The position numbers and the translations under genes were made by a program. DNA of 64,000 nt from Fistularia commersonii. Its lineage: Eukaryota > Chordata > Actinopteri > Syngnathiformes > Fistulariidae. The stretch spans positions 15,357,501 through 15,421,500 of the forward strand of contig JBBMNZ010000015.1 in the NCBI GenBank assembly GCA_037954325.1, in the 5' to 3' direction. Below the pieces are notes generated by a model that saw only the letters and a list, made by a program, of their open reading frames with translations, ran no database searches and was not told where the DNA came from. Below, piece by piece: positions 35,606 through 45,739 of this stretch (the first letter of the stretch is position 1; the number at the start of each line of letters is the position of its first letter).

Positions 35606-38215
35606 TAGCCGCGCATCCTCACATTAACACGACAGATCGAAACAAACCGCCTGTCACTCATCACGGGCGTGCTTCAACTTTTTACTTCACTGACTTAAGT
35701 CGTGTAAATTACATATAAATAACGCTAGGGCATTTATATGTTAATAGGCCGGGATTCCCGGCAGGAACTGATACTATTTATCTCAGTCTCAGTTTGTTTA
35801 TTAGAAGGAACTATCAGTGGATAAAATGGAGATTTTATGAATCTTCAGTGCTGCGCCGCGCCATTCTAGTAAAGGTCAGATTGATGATAGCTTGATGATA
35901 GCTTGCTAAAAGCAAGAACCACATCATGTCAATCTCATGCAAAACACTCGGTCGTTGTCACACGTTTATCGAAAGCAATCAAAAGATACTAATAAGAACT
36001 TCAAACTGAAGTCAAAAATGAATTTACTGATGCTATAATGAAAGCGAATCCAATGTTAAAAGCATATATTTAGCATATATAAATCATTATTCACCTACGC
36101 AGATGCCCGCGGGGCTCCCATTGTGATATGTAAATGCACTTTTACTGATTCGTGATAATTAAAAATGCTCGATTGTTTGACGCACACAGAAGTTGAGACA
36201 CGTAGCAGCAAAAAAGAAACGCCGCCTTATAAAAGTCTGCGCTTGTCTCCTGGTGCACTTGAAGGATGCTGCTCATTTTCAAGACTCATTTGATGAAAAA
36301 CGATGATTAATGGGGGTTGAATCACCCCTTTTTTTTCCTCTGTGAGTATCGTTGTTTTTTCCTCTTTCGAATAAGGAAAAGCGCCGAATGCGTAATGTCG
36401 CAGTTTGTAGGGATTCCGTTCAGCGACACGGGTGTGAACTCTGCAGGGGGGCTGCAGATGACTGAACTTCATTAGAGACGATCTGAACTTCAGCTTAATT
36501 GTTCTTCTGCACAAAGAGCTGAACAGAATTGCGATATGATGAGACTCCCATTTAGACCCGACCGCATTATCCCACAGTTTCTGCTCTGTTTGTGCCATCT
36601 ATTATCCAAAGCCGTAGTCCTTCGCGTGAACGCGGAGGCACGTTTTTTTTTTTTATCCCCCCGGTTGTTAACACCAAGCGAGCGATTTCGGAAAGAGAGC
36701 CGCGTCTTTATGTCCACACGCCGGGGCTTTATTACGAGTATCGAGGTTGATGAGCAAGAAGCATAGCAATGAGGCGGAAAGAGAGAGGTGCCGCGGAGGA
36801 AATGCAAAAAATTGCGTCGCAGAGTGCGGCGTGAAGGGATGATGTTTCTGATGAGTATTAATGACATCAGAAAAGTGCAGCCAAACATGCACGGCGAGGG
36901 GACCACAAAGTCAAACTGTAATGGATGCGGCTGGCTCCCAACAGCGGGGGATCTCGTTGGGCTGCAGCACGGCGCGCAGCTTTCTGGATATTAAAAATTA
37001 ATGACTATCTCTGTGATTTACGATGACACGGAGATGCTGAAACCCTACCTGTGTAAGATGGATGTTGCAGGAATGCTAGAATAAGACTGATGCAACCCGA
37101 GTACCGGGGAAGGGGAACGGGACTCGGGAGCCTTTCCTGCAGCTCTCGGTCGTATCCAGCGTGACGAATCGCTGAGATTCAGATATAAGAGCTGACAGAC
37201 GTGAAGGACGCTCTTTGAAAAAAAAAAAAAAAAAAAAAAAAGTTGAAAATCAATGGGTTCAGTTTGTAGCATTTCCCTCATTCAATCTATTAGCACGTTT
37301 AACCGCCGCGCCCGAAGATCAGCCGCTAAGAGCCGAGGGGAAAAACATTACTCACCCGCAAGCCGCCTCCGACGAATAAATAACTCTATCAGAAGCCGTA
37401 ATTCAATCACTTTTGGAATGCAAATAGTTCAAAATCTAATATTCTAATTGAAATTAATTAGTTTTTTCTTCTTTTACACTAACAGGGGTGAGGACGACCG
37501 GTATGTTGTCAAAGCAATTACCGTGGTAAATACATTTTTCGACAGAACTTTCGATACTTTTTATCCCCCGAAGATGTCGGAAAAAAGAAATGCGACGAGT
37601 ACCGCTCATGGATCTTCTACCGAGAGGCAAAGGAGAGCGACTGATTTTGTAACGAAGCTTAAAAAGCTTAATTGCAAGAATTTTATATGCTAAATAAACA
37701 GATTGTTCAGTTGTGTTTCCTTTACTGAAGCCTGGCTTTCACTTTGCATATATATAAGAGAATATAAGATAACATGAACATTTTAAAAAATGTATAAGAC
37801 ACAAGAGAAAATAAAAAGATAAACACCTAGACTAGGTTGTGTGTCTAAACGGAAAAAAATGAATTTTTCACGTTTTGTTAGCAATTGCTAACATTCTTTA
37901 GTGAGCGTGAGTACAGTACAGGTCGAAGAAAGGAAAAGGTATAACGGTTTGAATTGGAAGATAACGGTATAATAAAAGATCTGTAGCAATAACACCGACT
38001 CTATTGTCAACAATAGGCTAGGCTAACTTGTAACATTTCACCGACAGTAGGTTAACTTTTAGGCTACAGTAGACTAGGCTATACGGTATGCTAGTACTAC
38101 TATGAAGGGAATCCTTCGCTTCTCAACAAATTCACCTAAAAACGTTGTGGCTGAAACAGATCTTTGTCGTCATATGAGGAGCGGCTGTATTCGAAACTAT
38201 ATTTCGCATAATCAT
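35606..38215. other. Intronic DNA without recognisable genes
   Basis: Poly-A at 37217-37239. The 81-codon frame at 37448-37693, with MSEKRNATSTAHGSSTERQR near its C-terminus, has no family resemblance I can name. 37980-38110 is rich in 'aggctaggcta / taggctac' words and may be a MITE I do not recognise. Confidence 0.45.
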
Positions 38216-38219
38216 AAGA

Positions 38220-38655
38220 ATCAGAATCGCTTTAACCGCCAAGTCATTTTACAACCACAAGGACTTTGCTTTGGCTAATGGTGCTAAACAGAAAACATGT
38301 AACAAGGCAAAAAATAAATTAAGAGTGAAATCAGGACGATTGGTGGTGCAAAGCAGTGCCATAGAGGAGTCGTGACAGTGTCCATGGGGTAGCGGGGTCT
38401 TATCGATATGGTAGGGTGTTTTTGTGGCGGGTAGTTTTGGTCCAGATGGACCGCGACCTCCAGGGAAATATCCCGGGTGAGAGGTGGGAACCCGGGATCT
38501 CGGGTACCGGAGGTGTGCAGGTCCTGTAGAGACGGCAGATTGCAGCCAATCACCTTCTCTGCAGAGCGGATGATCCGCTGCAGTCTGCTCTCGCTTCTTG
38601 CGTTGGCGGCGGCGTACCAGATGGCGATGGAAGAGGCGGGGATGGACTCAATCAT
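38220..38655 (-). pseudogene. L2-type LINE polymerase C-terminus and 3' UTR
   Basis: The minus strand encodes MIESIPASSIAIWYAAANAR, then SRLQRIIRSAEKVIGCNLPS and LQDLHTSGTR. This is the diagnostic C-terminal block of fish L2-type (Maui-like) LINE polymerases (…W-[FY]-x-x-x-…-LQRI-[VI]-R-[ST]-AEK-[VI]-x-G-…-PSLQDLYTSR). The frame runs on to a stop at 38284 with no clear homology. The left flank ('ataagaatcagaatcgctttaaccgccaagt') is the 3' UTR. Truncated at its 5' end near 38655. Confidence 0.82.
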
Positions 38656-38659
38656 GTCA

Positions 38660-39521
38660 TTATCACGGGGCGGCCGCAGCTGGCTTGAGTTGACCTTCGA
38701 CAGCCTCGCCCGTGTCGGTCGACCGCCATTTTTGTCTCTTTCCGAATAAACGGGTCACGAAGGCCGATACCGGGCTGACACACGATATCACGACTCTCGA
38801 AGGACTCTTAGCAGTCTTAGCGCAGTCTTTTCCTGGTCTTGGGTTTACAATATCCAACGCGATTGATATTAACGCAAATGTTTGTCTTTACAGTGACGTA
38901 ACACAATCGACGACCAATAGATGAGCTCTAACAAAAGCGGGAAAAGGAAACCAATCACCAGAGCGGCATTGGAGGCAGAGATGGTATTTCTTTGCGGAAC
39001 AGATGAACGGTAACGACGAAGGTTGTCTGGATCGATACGGAGCGTCCAGAAAGAGAAGCGGATGGCGGAGCTGTGGGCGGAACGGCTCGGCTCGAACCAC
39101 GTCGATTCTCCGACTCTGAAATAGCGGAGGCTCTGCAAATACCTACTGAAAACATTGCATGGAGGAAAAAAAAATAAAATAAAAATACTGGAAGAATGTA
39201 TTTGTAGTCTTGTGAATAGTGACCCTGTGAGATTCAGTGTTTGTCAAAACCTAATGTGAAAATTAAAACTCCTAAAACTAGCGATTCGATGGAAGCAGGT
39301 GTGAGAAGATAGTATTACTTAGTTTTATATAATATTAGTTTACTTATATAATGTTAGTTTACTTAGTTTTTATAATATTTCCAAATATTTCCAAAGTCTT
39401 TAAATGCATGGGTGGCATTAGAGAATCCTGTCCAGCTGGCACTGACCCTAATGGACTGGAATGGAGGACAGGCTGATTTATTCATTTATCGATTTGTGTG
39501 ATTTATTTTTAAGCCTTAAAG
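38660..39521. other. Intronic DNA, nothing recognised
   Basis: 38660-39150 is relatively GC-rich, with overlapping short open frames that have no domain. 39160-39520 is AT-rich. No supported gene. Confidence 0.45.
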
Positions 39522-40109
39522 CAGTGGTCCTCAACCTACGGCCTGTGGGCCGGATACGGCACGCCTCAATATCTTGCCCGGACCCTGAACAATACCAAAG
39601 ATTTTTTTTTTTTTTTTTTTTTTTCACTCTGGCCACGTCATTGTGACTTGTACATGCATAGAACGTAACATGCTATTCCACCCTTCTGCAGTCTGTGCCT
39701 AATCTGAAACCCCTCCCTCAAAATTAAAAATCTCGCACACACCCCTGTCAAATAACACGGAATAATGGCGAAAAGATTAGGTAAGAGAAAAATAGATTCA
39801 GAATGCAGGGTATTTAACCTGCATTGGACAAATGATAATTTTTTGGTTCAATTAAAAGAAAAGGCTGTTTGTCTCATCTGTCAGGAGACAAAGACATTAT
39901 TCATTAATAATGTTCTTATTTATTTTCTATTTTTTTTTTTTTCCTGTCAAGATCCCAGAGAGGGTTGATTTTTGGTTATGTGAGGCTTTCTGGAAGACAA
40001 TAAATATTTACTTTTAGACACCTCTTTTGTTACAAACTGGCCCAGCCCCCCCCTGTCAGAGAAGGAAAAAGTTATTCATCCCTTGCAGGAAAAAGTTTGG
40101 GGACCCCTG
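39522..40109 (+). mobile_element. hAT element with perfect 8-bp target duplication CCTTAAAG
   Basis: Left end CAGTGGTCCTCAACC. Right end is the complement of CAGGGGTCCCCAAACTTT. Both are flanked by the 8-bp direct repeat CCTTAAAG (39514-39521 and 40110-40117), exact. A T tract at 39602-39624 lies inside. Only a transposase N-terminus is left, so it is non-autonomous (588 bp). Confidence 0.93.
39765..39968 (+). pseudogene. hAT transposase N-terminal remnant
   Basis: MAKRLGKRKIDSECRVFNLH, then WTNDNFLVQLKEKAVCLICQ and ETKTLF. The pattern K-R-K-x-D-x-E-C-R-x-F-x-x-x-W-T…F-x-x-x-K-x-x-A-V-C-L-x-C-x-E-T is the zinc-binding N-terminus of GTF2IRD2/ZBED-related hAT transposases. The CxxC pair is intact (CLIC). 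The His pair and all later domains are missing; after ETKTLF the frame runs into AT-rich sequence. Confidence 0.8.
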
Positions 40110-40117
40110 CCTTAAAG

Positions 40118-41222
40118 GGACGTCACTACAAGTCACAAACGCTCTTTCCGGCGATATCAGTGTCCAGCTCTGTGGAAAAATAACAAAAAATTGCGATGGG
40201 ATTAAAAAGAAAAAAAAGTTTATTTTACGTTTGCGTTTGACATCACGAATATCACGAGAATGAACCGGCACAGCGGGAGATGGACTGGATTTCACTTGTG
40301 AATCGGTTGATTTCTCATTTAAGCGGAGAAAAGAAACCGCCTCCAGTGGGGAAAGTAATCTGGGCTTGTTTGTCACGACCGCCTCCGTTTCTGAAAAAAA
40401 CGTATAGCTGAGAATCATATATCATAAGATCATGGGAAAAAAAAAAAAAAAAAAAAGAAAACAGAGTGGGCTAGAATTGCCTCTTCTTTTATAAGCTCCC
40501 GTGTAGAAGAACCCTTGTCTGTCCGCGATCTGGATGTTTGCTCCAGATGTTTGAGTGAGCGCTGCCTGCAGAGATTCTGATGAATAAAACACAAGCTGAG
40601 AGAAAGTCTGTACACAGAGAAAGCATTGAAGACCGCATCATAACCGAATGGAATAAAAACGCCATAAATCTGTCCACAGTCCATAACCATCATGGGATAA
40701 GCATAAAATATACTCGCACATACTAGATTTTCATTTTCTTTAGCTTTGAGTGATTTGGAAAATATGGCTGATCAATACTGTTGGAGTCTACCCGGGGGTG
40801 AACATTGAGGACAGCGCTCTCGGATTTCTGTCGAAAGATTAATGTATCAAGGTTACATTGAGAAAAACAAGCCTTGCATTTCAGCATCATCTGGGTTTTT
40901 CCACATAGATCGGGTCTTATAAAATATCACATGAATACCATATAAAATATGGTATTCATTAGCAGCGCGGCACGTTTGATGCCGGAAAAAATTAATGTGC
41001 CTCTTGATTTTGCATCGGTATTTAAATTTCTGGGGATTCTCCTGAGATGAATCGTATACAGACAAAACACGGATCAGAACCGCAGTTTACCCGCATTCAA
41101 ACCCGTCAGATATTGCGAGGTACAGTAAGTCATTTGTCGTCTAATTCTTACTTATATTTTATTCACATTTACATATTTAATGAGTCAGCTGATGGTGACT
41201 TGTGGAAAATTCAGAGAAACTC
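40118..41222. other. Intronic DNA, nothing recognised
   Basis: Poly-A at 40437-40456. The 120-codon minus-strand frame at 40056-40418 is Phe-rich because it crosses A tracts and has no domain. Confidence 0.45.
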
Positions 41223-41223
41223 C

Positions 41224-41268
<45 letters not shown>
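41223..41268. repeat. (GT)n microsatellite at a hAT insertion point
   Basis: About 22 GT units with one GTTTG interruption. The left target-duplication copy of the adjacent hAT element (GTACAGAC) overlaps its right end. Confidence 0.9.
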
Positions 41269-41269
<1 letters not shown>

Positions 41270-41273
41270 AGAC

Positions 41274-41382
41274 CAGGGGTCAGCAATGTTTACCGCTCAA
41301 AAAGTATTTGGACCTGCAGTTAAGAAAACACCCGGAGCCACACAATCCTTTTAAAATGGAAAATGAATTAACACAGCATATC

Positions 41383-41418
<36 letters not shown>

Positions 41419-41884
41419 CATGTATGTATAAATAAAATAAGAGTCGCTTTTTTTTTTTTTTTTAAATGAATGAACGACTGCAGAGAAAAACGAAATGACA
41501 TTTCTGCACGCAACAAAAGATTCTCAATTCTGAAAAAAAGGCATTGAGTTGAAGGTCAGTTTTAAGCAAAAAAAATCAGTCTATTTGAGTCCTTCATATA
41601 TCTATGAAAAAAAAATAAAGCCAAACTTAAATTACCCACCGCCAGCAACCCAAAAATGGTGTGCTCTCTCTGTGTGCTGTCATTCTTTTACAGGCGCGTG
41701 TAGTCGATTATTAAGAGCGGCAGAAATATTCTAACATGTTTTCTTACATGTAACAAGATCGCCATAATCCTCAATTTTCCTAAATGACATTTAAAAAATG
41801 AACAAACTCAAATAAAACACATTTTAATGAAATCCGTCTTTTCAAAAGCCACATCAGAGGGATCGAAGAGCCGACCGACCGCTG
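41274..41884. mobile_element. hAT MITE (CAGGGGTCAGCAA type) with 8-bp target duplication
   Basis: Left end CAGGGGTCAGCAATGTTTAC. Right end is the complement of CAGCGGTCGGTCGGCTCTTC. Flanks are GTACAGAC (41266-41273) and GTATAGAC (41885-41892), seven of eight identical. The interior words 'ggagccacacaatcc' and 'aaaagccacatcag' are typical of this family. Two long T tracts (41387-41418 and 41449-41463) lie inside. No coding remnant. Confidence 0.87.
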
Positions 41885-41994
41885 GTATAGACATTGCAGG
41901 AACATGTGATATCAATAATATTACAACAAAGATTAAGATTTGGTTGCCATGGAAATGTAAAAAAAAAAAAAAAAAAAACCCCTAATCAAACCCT

Positions 41995-42215
41995 TCAGTG
42001 ATTCACTTTCTTTTCTTTCGGTTTCCTTACATTATGGATTGGTTGTCTATTTTCACCCTTACTGTTGTTGTTCTCTCTCCTCTCCATTTATTTGTGGGTG
42101 TCTTTTGCTATCTTCTAATTGTCTATCTATTTATATTCTTCTTTATTGAGACTATAAGTGTTACGCTGCTGCAACAAAAGAATTTCCCCAATGGGGATCA
42201 ATATCTTATCTTAAA
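41995..42215 (+). mobile_element. L2-like LINE 3' tail
   Basis: 'ttacgctgctgcaacaaaagaatttccccaatggggatcaatatcttatctta' is a textbook fish L2/CR1-like tail, preceded by a CT/AT-rich 3' UTR. Confidence 0.75.
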
Positions 42216-42239
42216 TGGGACACCCTAAAGTGGTACCCC

Positions 42240-42400
42240 AATGGCGGCGCAGTAGTTAGCGGTTGCACGTTTCTATGACATATGATCGACCTGCGAATGA
42301 GAAAGCGAATGGTTGCACGTCTCGTCTTTTAATGTGGCCTCGCGTTCAACTGGCGCCCTTTAACAGCAGAGATAGGCTCCGCCCCCTCCGGCGACCATCC
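42240..42400 (+). repeat. Degenerate fish interspersed repeat
   Basis: 'ggcggcgcagtagttagcggttgcacg', then 'gcgaatggttgcacgtctcg', then 'cgttcaactggcgccctttaacagcagagataggctccgccccctccggcgacc' follows the order of the teleost 'ggcggcacggtggctcag … ggataggctccagccccc' element. Confidence 0.72.
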
Positions 42401-43110
42401 ACGACGTCGACCTTACGTTGCGAAGACGGCCTCCTGCAAACGTCTCAACCCCACTTAAAATAGATTTCAATAAAACCCAGAAGTAATTATTACAAAATGG
42501 AAGCAAAAATGCGCACGCTTCGTCTCCTCCACTCCCCCACAGGCCATCTGCAATCAGCGCTTTCAAGGTGGGCAGCCAAGATTAGTGTCGCCGCCTCGGT
42601 GTCCAACCACATGTGAAATACGGTCACGCTCTCCTCTCCACTTCCCGAGTTGTGAAGTTGAATAATGGCCGGAAAAAAAAAAAAAGTGTTTTTGCAGAAC
42701 ATTATGATGCCACAGTGAATTCGACCTTTTGGATATAAAATGTCATCACTTCATCGTTTAATCATATCGGACATGTGTGTGAGATATGGCCGTAATCGGC
42801 ATGTGAAATCTTGCTTTATGGAACCCCAAAAATGAAAAAAAGGCCGTTTTTTTTTTTTTGTAAGGTCACGGTGACCTTGACCTTTGACCTGCGAAATCGA
42901 AGCTATCGGGGGTGAACGTTTGCCGGCGACATAAGGAAACTTTTGCAAGGCGCTCCCTGGAGCGAGAAGCCTCCCTCGTGGAGATGCATGGCCGAAACAT
43001 CAAAAAACAAGAAGAGACACAGCAGAAAATTACTTTTGGTTACTAGTGTGACATATTTGAATTAAATGAACTCCTTTTTCAGGCCAAATCTGTCACGGTG
43101 TGATGAAGAC
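42401..43110. other. Intronic DNA, nothing recognised
   Basis: Short A/T tracts. The words 'ggtcacggtgaccttgacctttgacct' at 42866-42892 recall a widespread repeat motif containing a nuclear-receptor-like AGGTCA/TGACCT pair; a similar 'gacggtgaccttgacctgtgac' occurs at 54780-54801. Confidence 0.4.
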
Positions 43111-43120
43111 TTCCGAATAT

Positions 43121-43228
43121 TAGACACAGTCATGTGTACTGACCTCTGTTTGACAAAATAATACACCCTAAAATTAGACACAGTCATGTGTACTGACCTC
43201 TGTTTGACAAAACAATACACCCTAAAAT
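43121..43228. repeat. 54-bp direct tandem duplication
   Basis: Two head-to-tail copies start at 43121 and 43175 ('tagacacagtcatgtgtactgacc ... acaccctaaaat'), nearly identical with only one or two differences. Because 54 is a multiple of three, the minus-strand frame shows an 18-residue repeat, but there is no reason to believe it is coding. Confidence 0.9.
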
Positions 43229-43234
43229 ACTCAT

Positions 43235-44385
43235 CTGACACCAAAGACACGGGAAATTAAAAATATCGGTCCGCACCCGCATCCGTCACCATGTTTCGGG
43301 TTTAGCCATTATGTAAGATAATGGCTAGCCAAAAGTTATCAGTGAGGAAACATGGTTCCTACAGGGGAGCCTGCAAGATAAGAGTCTTTTGGCCGATGAG
43401 CAGCCGTATGCTTTTACATAGATCTTTGAAAAGGTGTCTTTGACTTATCATCGAGCGTTCGATCAGATAAGCGTTCATACCTCCCGCCAGAATTTCGAGC
43501 ACCGAGGTATACGATCGCTTCCGCGCGACGATACAGTCAAATGAAAGCCGGAGCCCTGTTGTTTATTAACGGGAAGAGCCTCTTATCGACTCTGGGAATC
43601 TGCAGGCAGCCACCCGGCCTACAGCCACGCCACGCGTTTTTATCTTCCGGCCGCATCGCACTGGAAAACCCAAGCGCTCGCTGTTGCTCGGCGGGGCGGC
43701 GGGCGATCCGGTTAATGGGCCTCTATGTTGGATGTGATTAAAAAGGATTCAAACACAGTGCATGACTGAAACATTTTCAATAGCGCGACAAAAGCGTATT
43801 GTTGATCTCGGCAAAGAGCGCTTTCATTCGGTCGGCACAATGATCCGCCGTACGTTTGATAGATCCTCGTCGCGTGTTTTCTTTACGTGTTGAATATGAA
43901 AACCGCCGGGGAATATTTGTCAGTTTTGATATCTATCGTGCAAATCGAGAAAAATATATGATGAACCGACACAAATCATCGCGGTAATTATCGCCAGGCA
44001 TTTGACCGGCCTATAATTAAGCAATATTACACTCGAGGGTGTTTTTACTGATGTGACGAACAGGCCGCTCGCATCGAGTTTCATTGTCAGTGAAGTGACG
44101 ATAATGACGGTGAAGCACGCCCTCGGGTGTTATATCGTGATTATATAACAGTCGGCCACCAATTCAAAACATCCAAACAAACTGCGCTCACTTTGTCGCT
44201 AAATAAACAAATGTCTTTCGAATTTCCTCGGACAAACAATGCATCGCATTAGATCCCAAATTAGGATTTCTGACATTTCAGCCGGTGAGGGTAGCAGTGA
44301 CAATATCTGGAATTTTCGCAAGCAAAGCGACAAAAGCGAGAGTCGGGACGGACGGATCTCCATTCCATCATGGGATGGAAGACGT
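43235..44385. other. Intronic DNA, nothing recognised
   Basis: Mostly unique sequence. 43740-44160 has the even composition and TAATTA-type words of possible conserved non-coding DNA, but this cannot be tested from the sequence alone. Confidence 0.4.
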
Positions 44386-44389
44386 ACAA

Positions 44390-44635
44390 CCATTCGCCCA
44401 ATCATCTACACTTCTGGCCACTTTTGGGGTCTCAAGTGAACCTCCTGCATGTTTTTGGTCCCGTGCAGACGCATGGAGAACATTACATTACATTACATTT
44501 GGCAGACGCTTTTATCCAAAGCGACTTACAATAGAGGACATAAGGACTGCAAATAACACTTGCGGTCATGGAGACTCAACATGGAGACTCCACACAGAAA
44601 GGAAGCTCCCACCACTGCACCGCTGCTATAGAAGA
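44390..44635 (-). repeat. Fish interspersed repeat interrupted by a second repeat
   Basis: The outer element reads 'attcgcccaatcatctacacttctgg ... ctcaagtgaacctcctgcatgtttttgg ... gtgcagacgcatggagaac' and resumes at about 44583 with 'atggagactccacacagaaaggaagctcccaccactgcaccgc'. The break falls inside what should be 'gagaacatg-agactcc', where the 44480-44583 element sits. Confidence 0.78.
44480..44583 (+). repeat. Nested 'TTTATCCAAAGCGACTTACAA' repeat
   Basis: 'attacattacattacatttggcagacgcttttatccaaagcgacttacaat' is a sequence found in very many copies in teleost genomes. Here it is inserted into another repeat. Confidence 0.8.
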
Positions 44636-44924
44636 ATACCAAAAAAAATTGCTATTTAGGTAAAATATAACAGATGAAAAGTTTAAATGAATACAGTCAA
44701 GAAAAAATTGGATTAAACCTAGTTAGATATTCAGAGATGACCCACACTGGTGAAGGTAACGCCACTGCCCTCTGGATAAACACACTGGCCAGAAGGGGAA
44801 AAGCCAGGGTGCAAAGGCAATGCTTTATTGCTTTAGACGAATTGTGATTTCATAAATTCTCGCATTCTTAGAAACGAGATAAAAGAGAATACAGTGAAAA
44901 ACGCCCTTTTTTGGTGTGTTGTTT
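44636..44924. other. Intronic DNA, nothing recognised
   Basis: Short unique stretch between two repeats. Confidence 0.4.
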
Positions 44925-45245
44925 CCTTTCAGCTGCTCCCTCTAGGGGTCGCCACGACAAATCAGCTTCCTCCATCTCGCCCTCTCCTCCGCATACCAAC
45001 TAACTTCCTGTCTTCTTTCCCTTCATCCATAAATCTACTCTCTCGTCTTCCTCTGGGCTTCCTGCCTGGCAGCTCCAACCTCGGCACCCTTCTACCCTCC
45101 TCTGTCCGTGTCCAAAACATTTCAGTCTGACTTTATCTCCAGAACATCACCCACGTGCCGTCCTTCTGGATCCGTTCCCGATCCTATCCATCCTCCTCGC
45201 TCCCAAAGAGAATCTCCTCTGCCTCCAACTCTGACTTGTATTTTT
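44925..45245 (-). pseudogene. LINE polymerase C-terminus and 3' end, truncated
   Basis: The complement of the 24.6-24.98 kb region: 'gctccctctaggggtcgccacgac' is the 3' end ('gtcg-ccctaaagggagc' in sense). 'gggcttcctgcctggcagctccaacct' gives the ELPGRKPRG-type block and 'gatcctatccatcctcctcgctcccaaagagaa' gives FSLG…RMDRI. No long frame remains. Confidence 0.75.
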
Positions 45246-45404
45246 GCCTCAGTGCGTGAATTGTGCTGAATTATGTCAAAGGACAAGACAAAAAAAGGTG
45301 TACATTTTTAATTAAGTAGGTATTTAATTACCTGAAGATAGTGATACGAGAGCAAATGCACCAATTCCACTCATTGTTTGAAAAAAAGCACATATATATA
45401 TATA

Positions 45405-45731
45405 CCGCTCAATAAAATAAAGGGAACACTCAAACAACACAATATAACTCTGAGTCAGTCAGTGAAATCAAACTGTCCACTTGGGAAGCAACACTGATTC
45501 ATTTTGACTTGTTTTAAATACATTATGTCAACGTTGGATCAGCCTGGAGTGTGTTTTTACGCTTTCATTTTGTGTGTGACTGTAAATCCAGACCTCCATG
45601 GGTTCATACATTTGATTTCCATTGATCATTTTTGTATGATTTTGTTGTGAGCACGTAAGAGAGTTTCATTCATTCAGATCTTGGATGTGCTATTTTAGTG
45701 TTCCTTTCATTTTTTTTTTTTTTTTAAGCAG
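45405..45731. mobile_element. Mariner/Tc1-type MITE, copy B
   Basis: Left end CCGCTCAATAAAATAAAGGGAAC after TA (45403-45404). The right end is 'tagtgttcctttcattt…aagcag', then TGTA. The 5' arm ('gtccacttgggaagcaacactgat') joins the 3' arm ('tcattttgacttgttttaaatacattatgtc') at the same place as copy A, so both derive from one deleted progenitor. It retains about 25 bases lost from copy A ('tttcattttgtgtgtgactgtaaatcc'). Confidence 0.87.
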
Positions 45732-45739
45732 TGTATAAT

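Noticed and set aside
43062..43250. Protein with an 18-residue repeat on the minus strand
   Set aside because: The repeat follows from a 54-base DNA duplication that happens to be a multiple of three; no other coding evidence.
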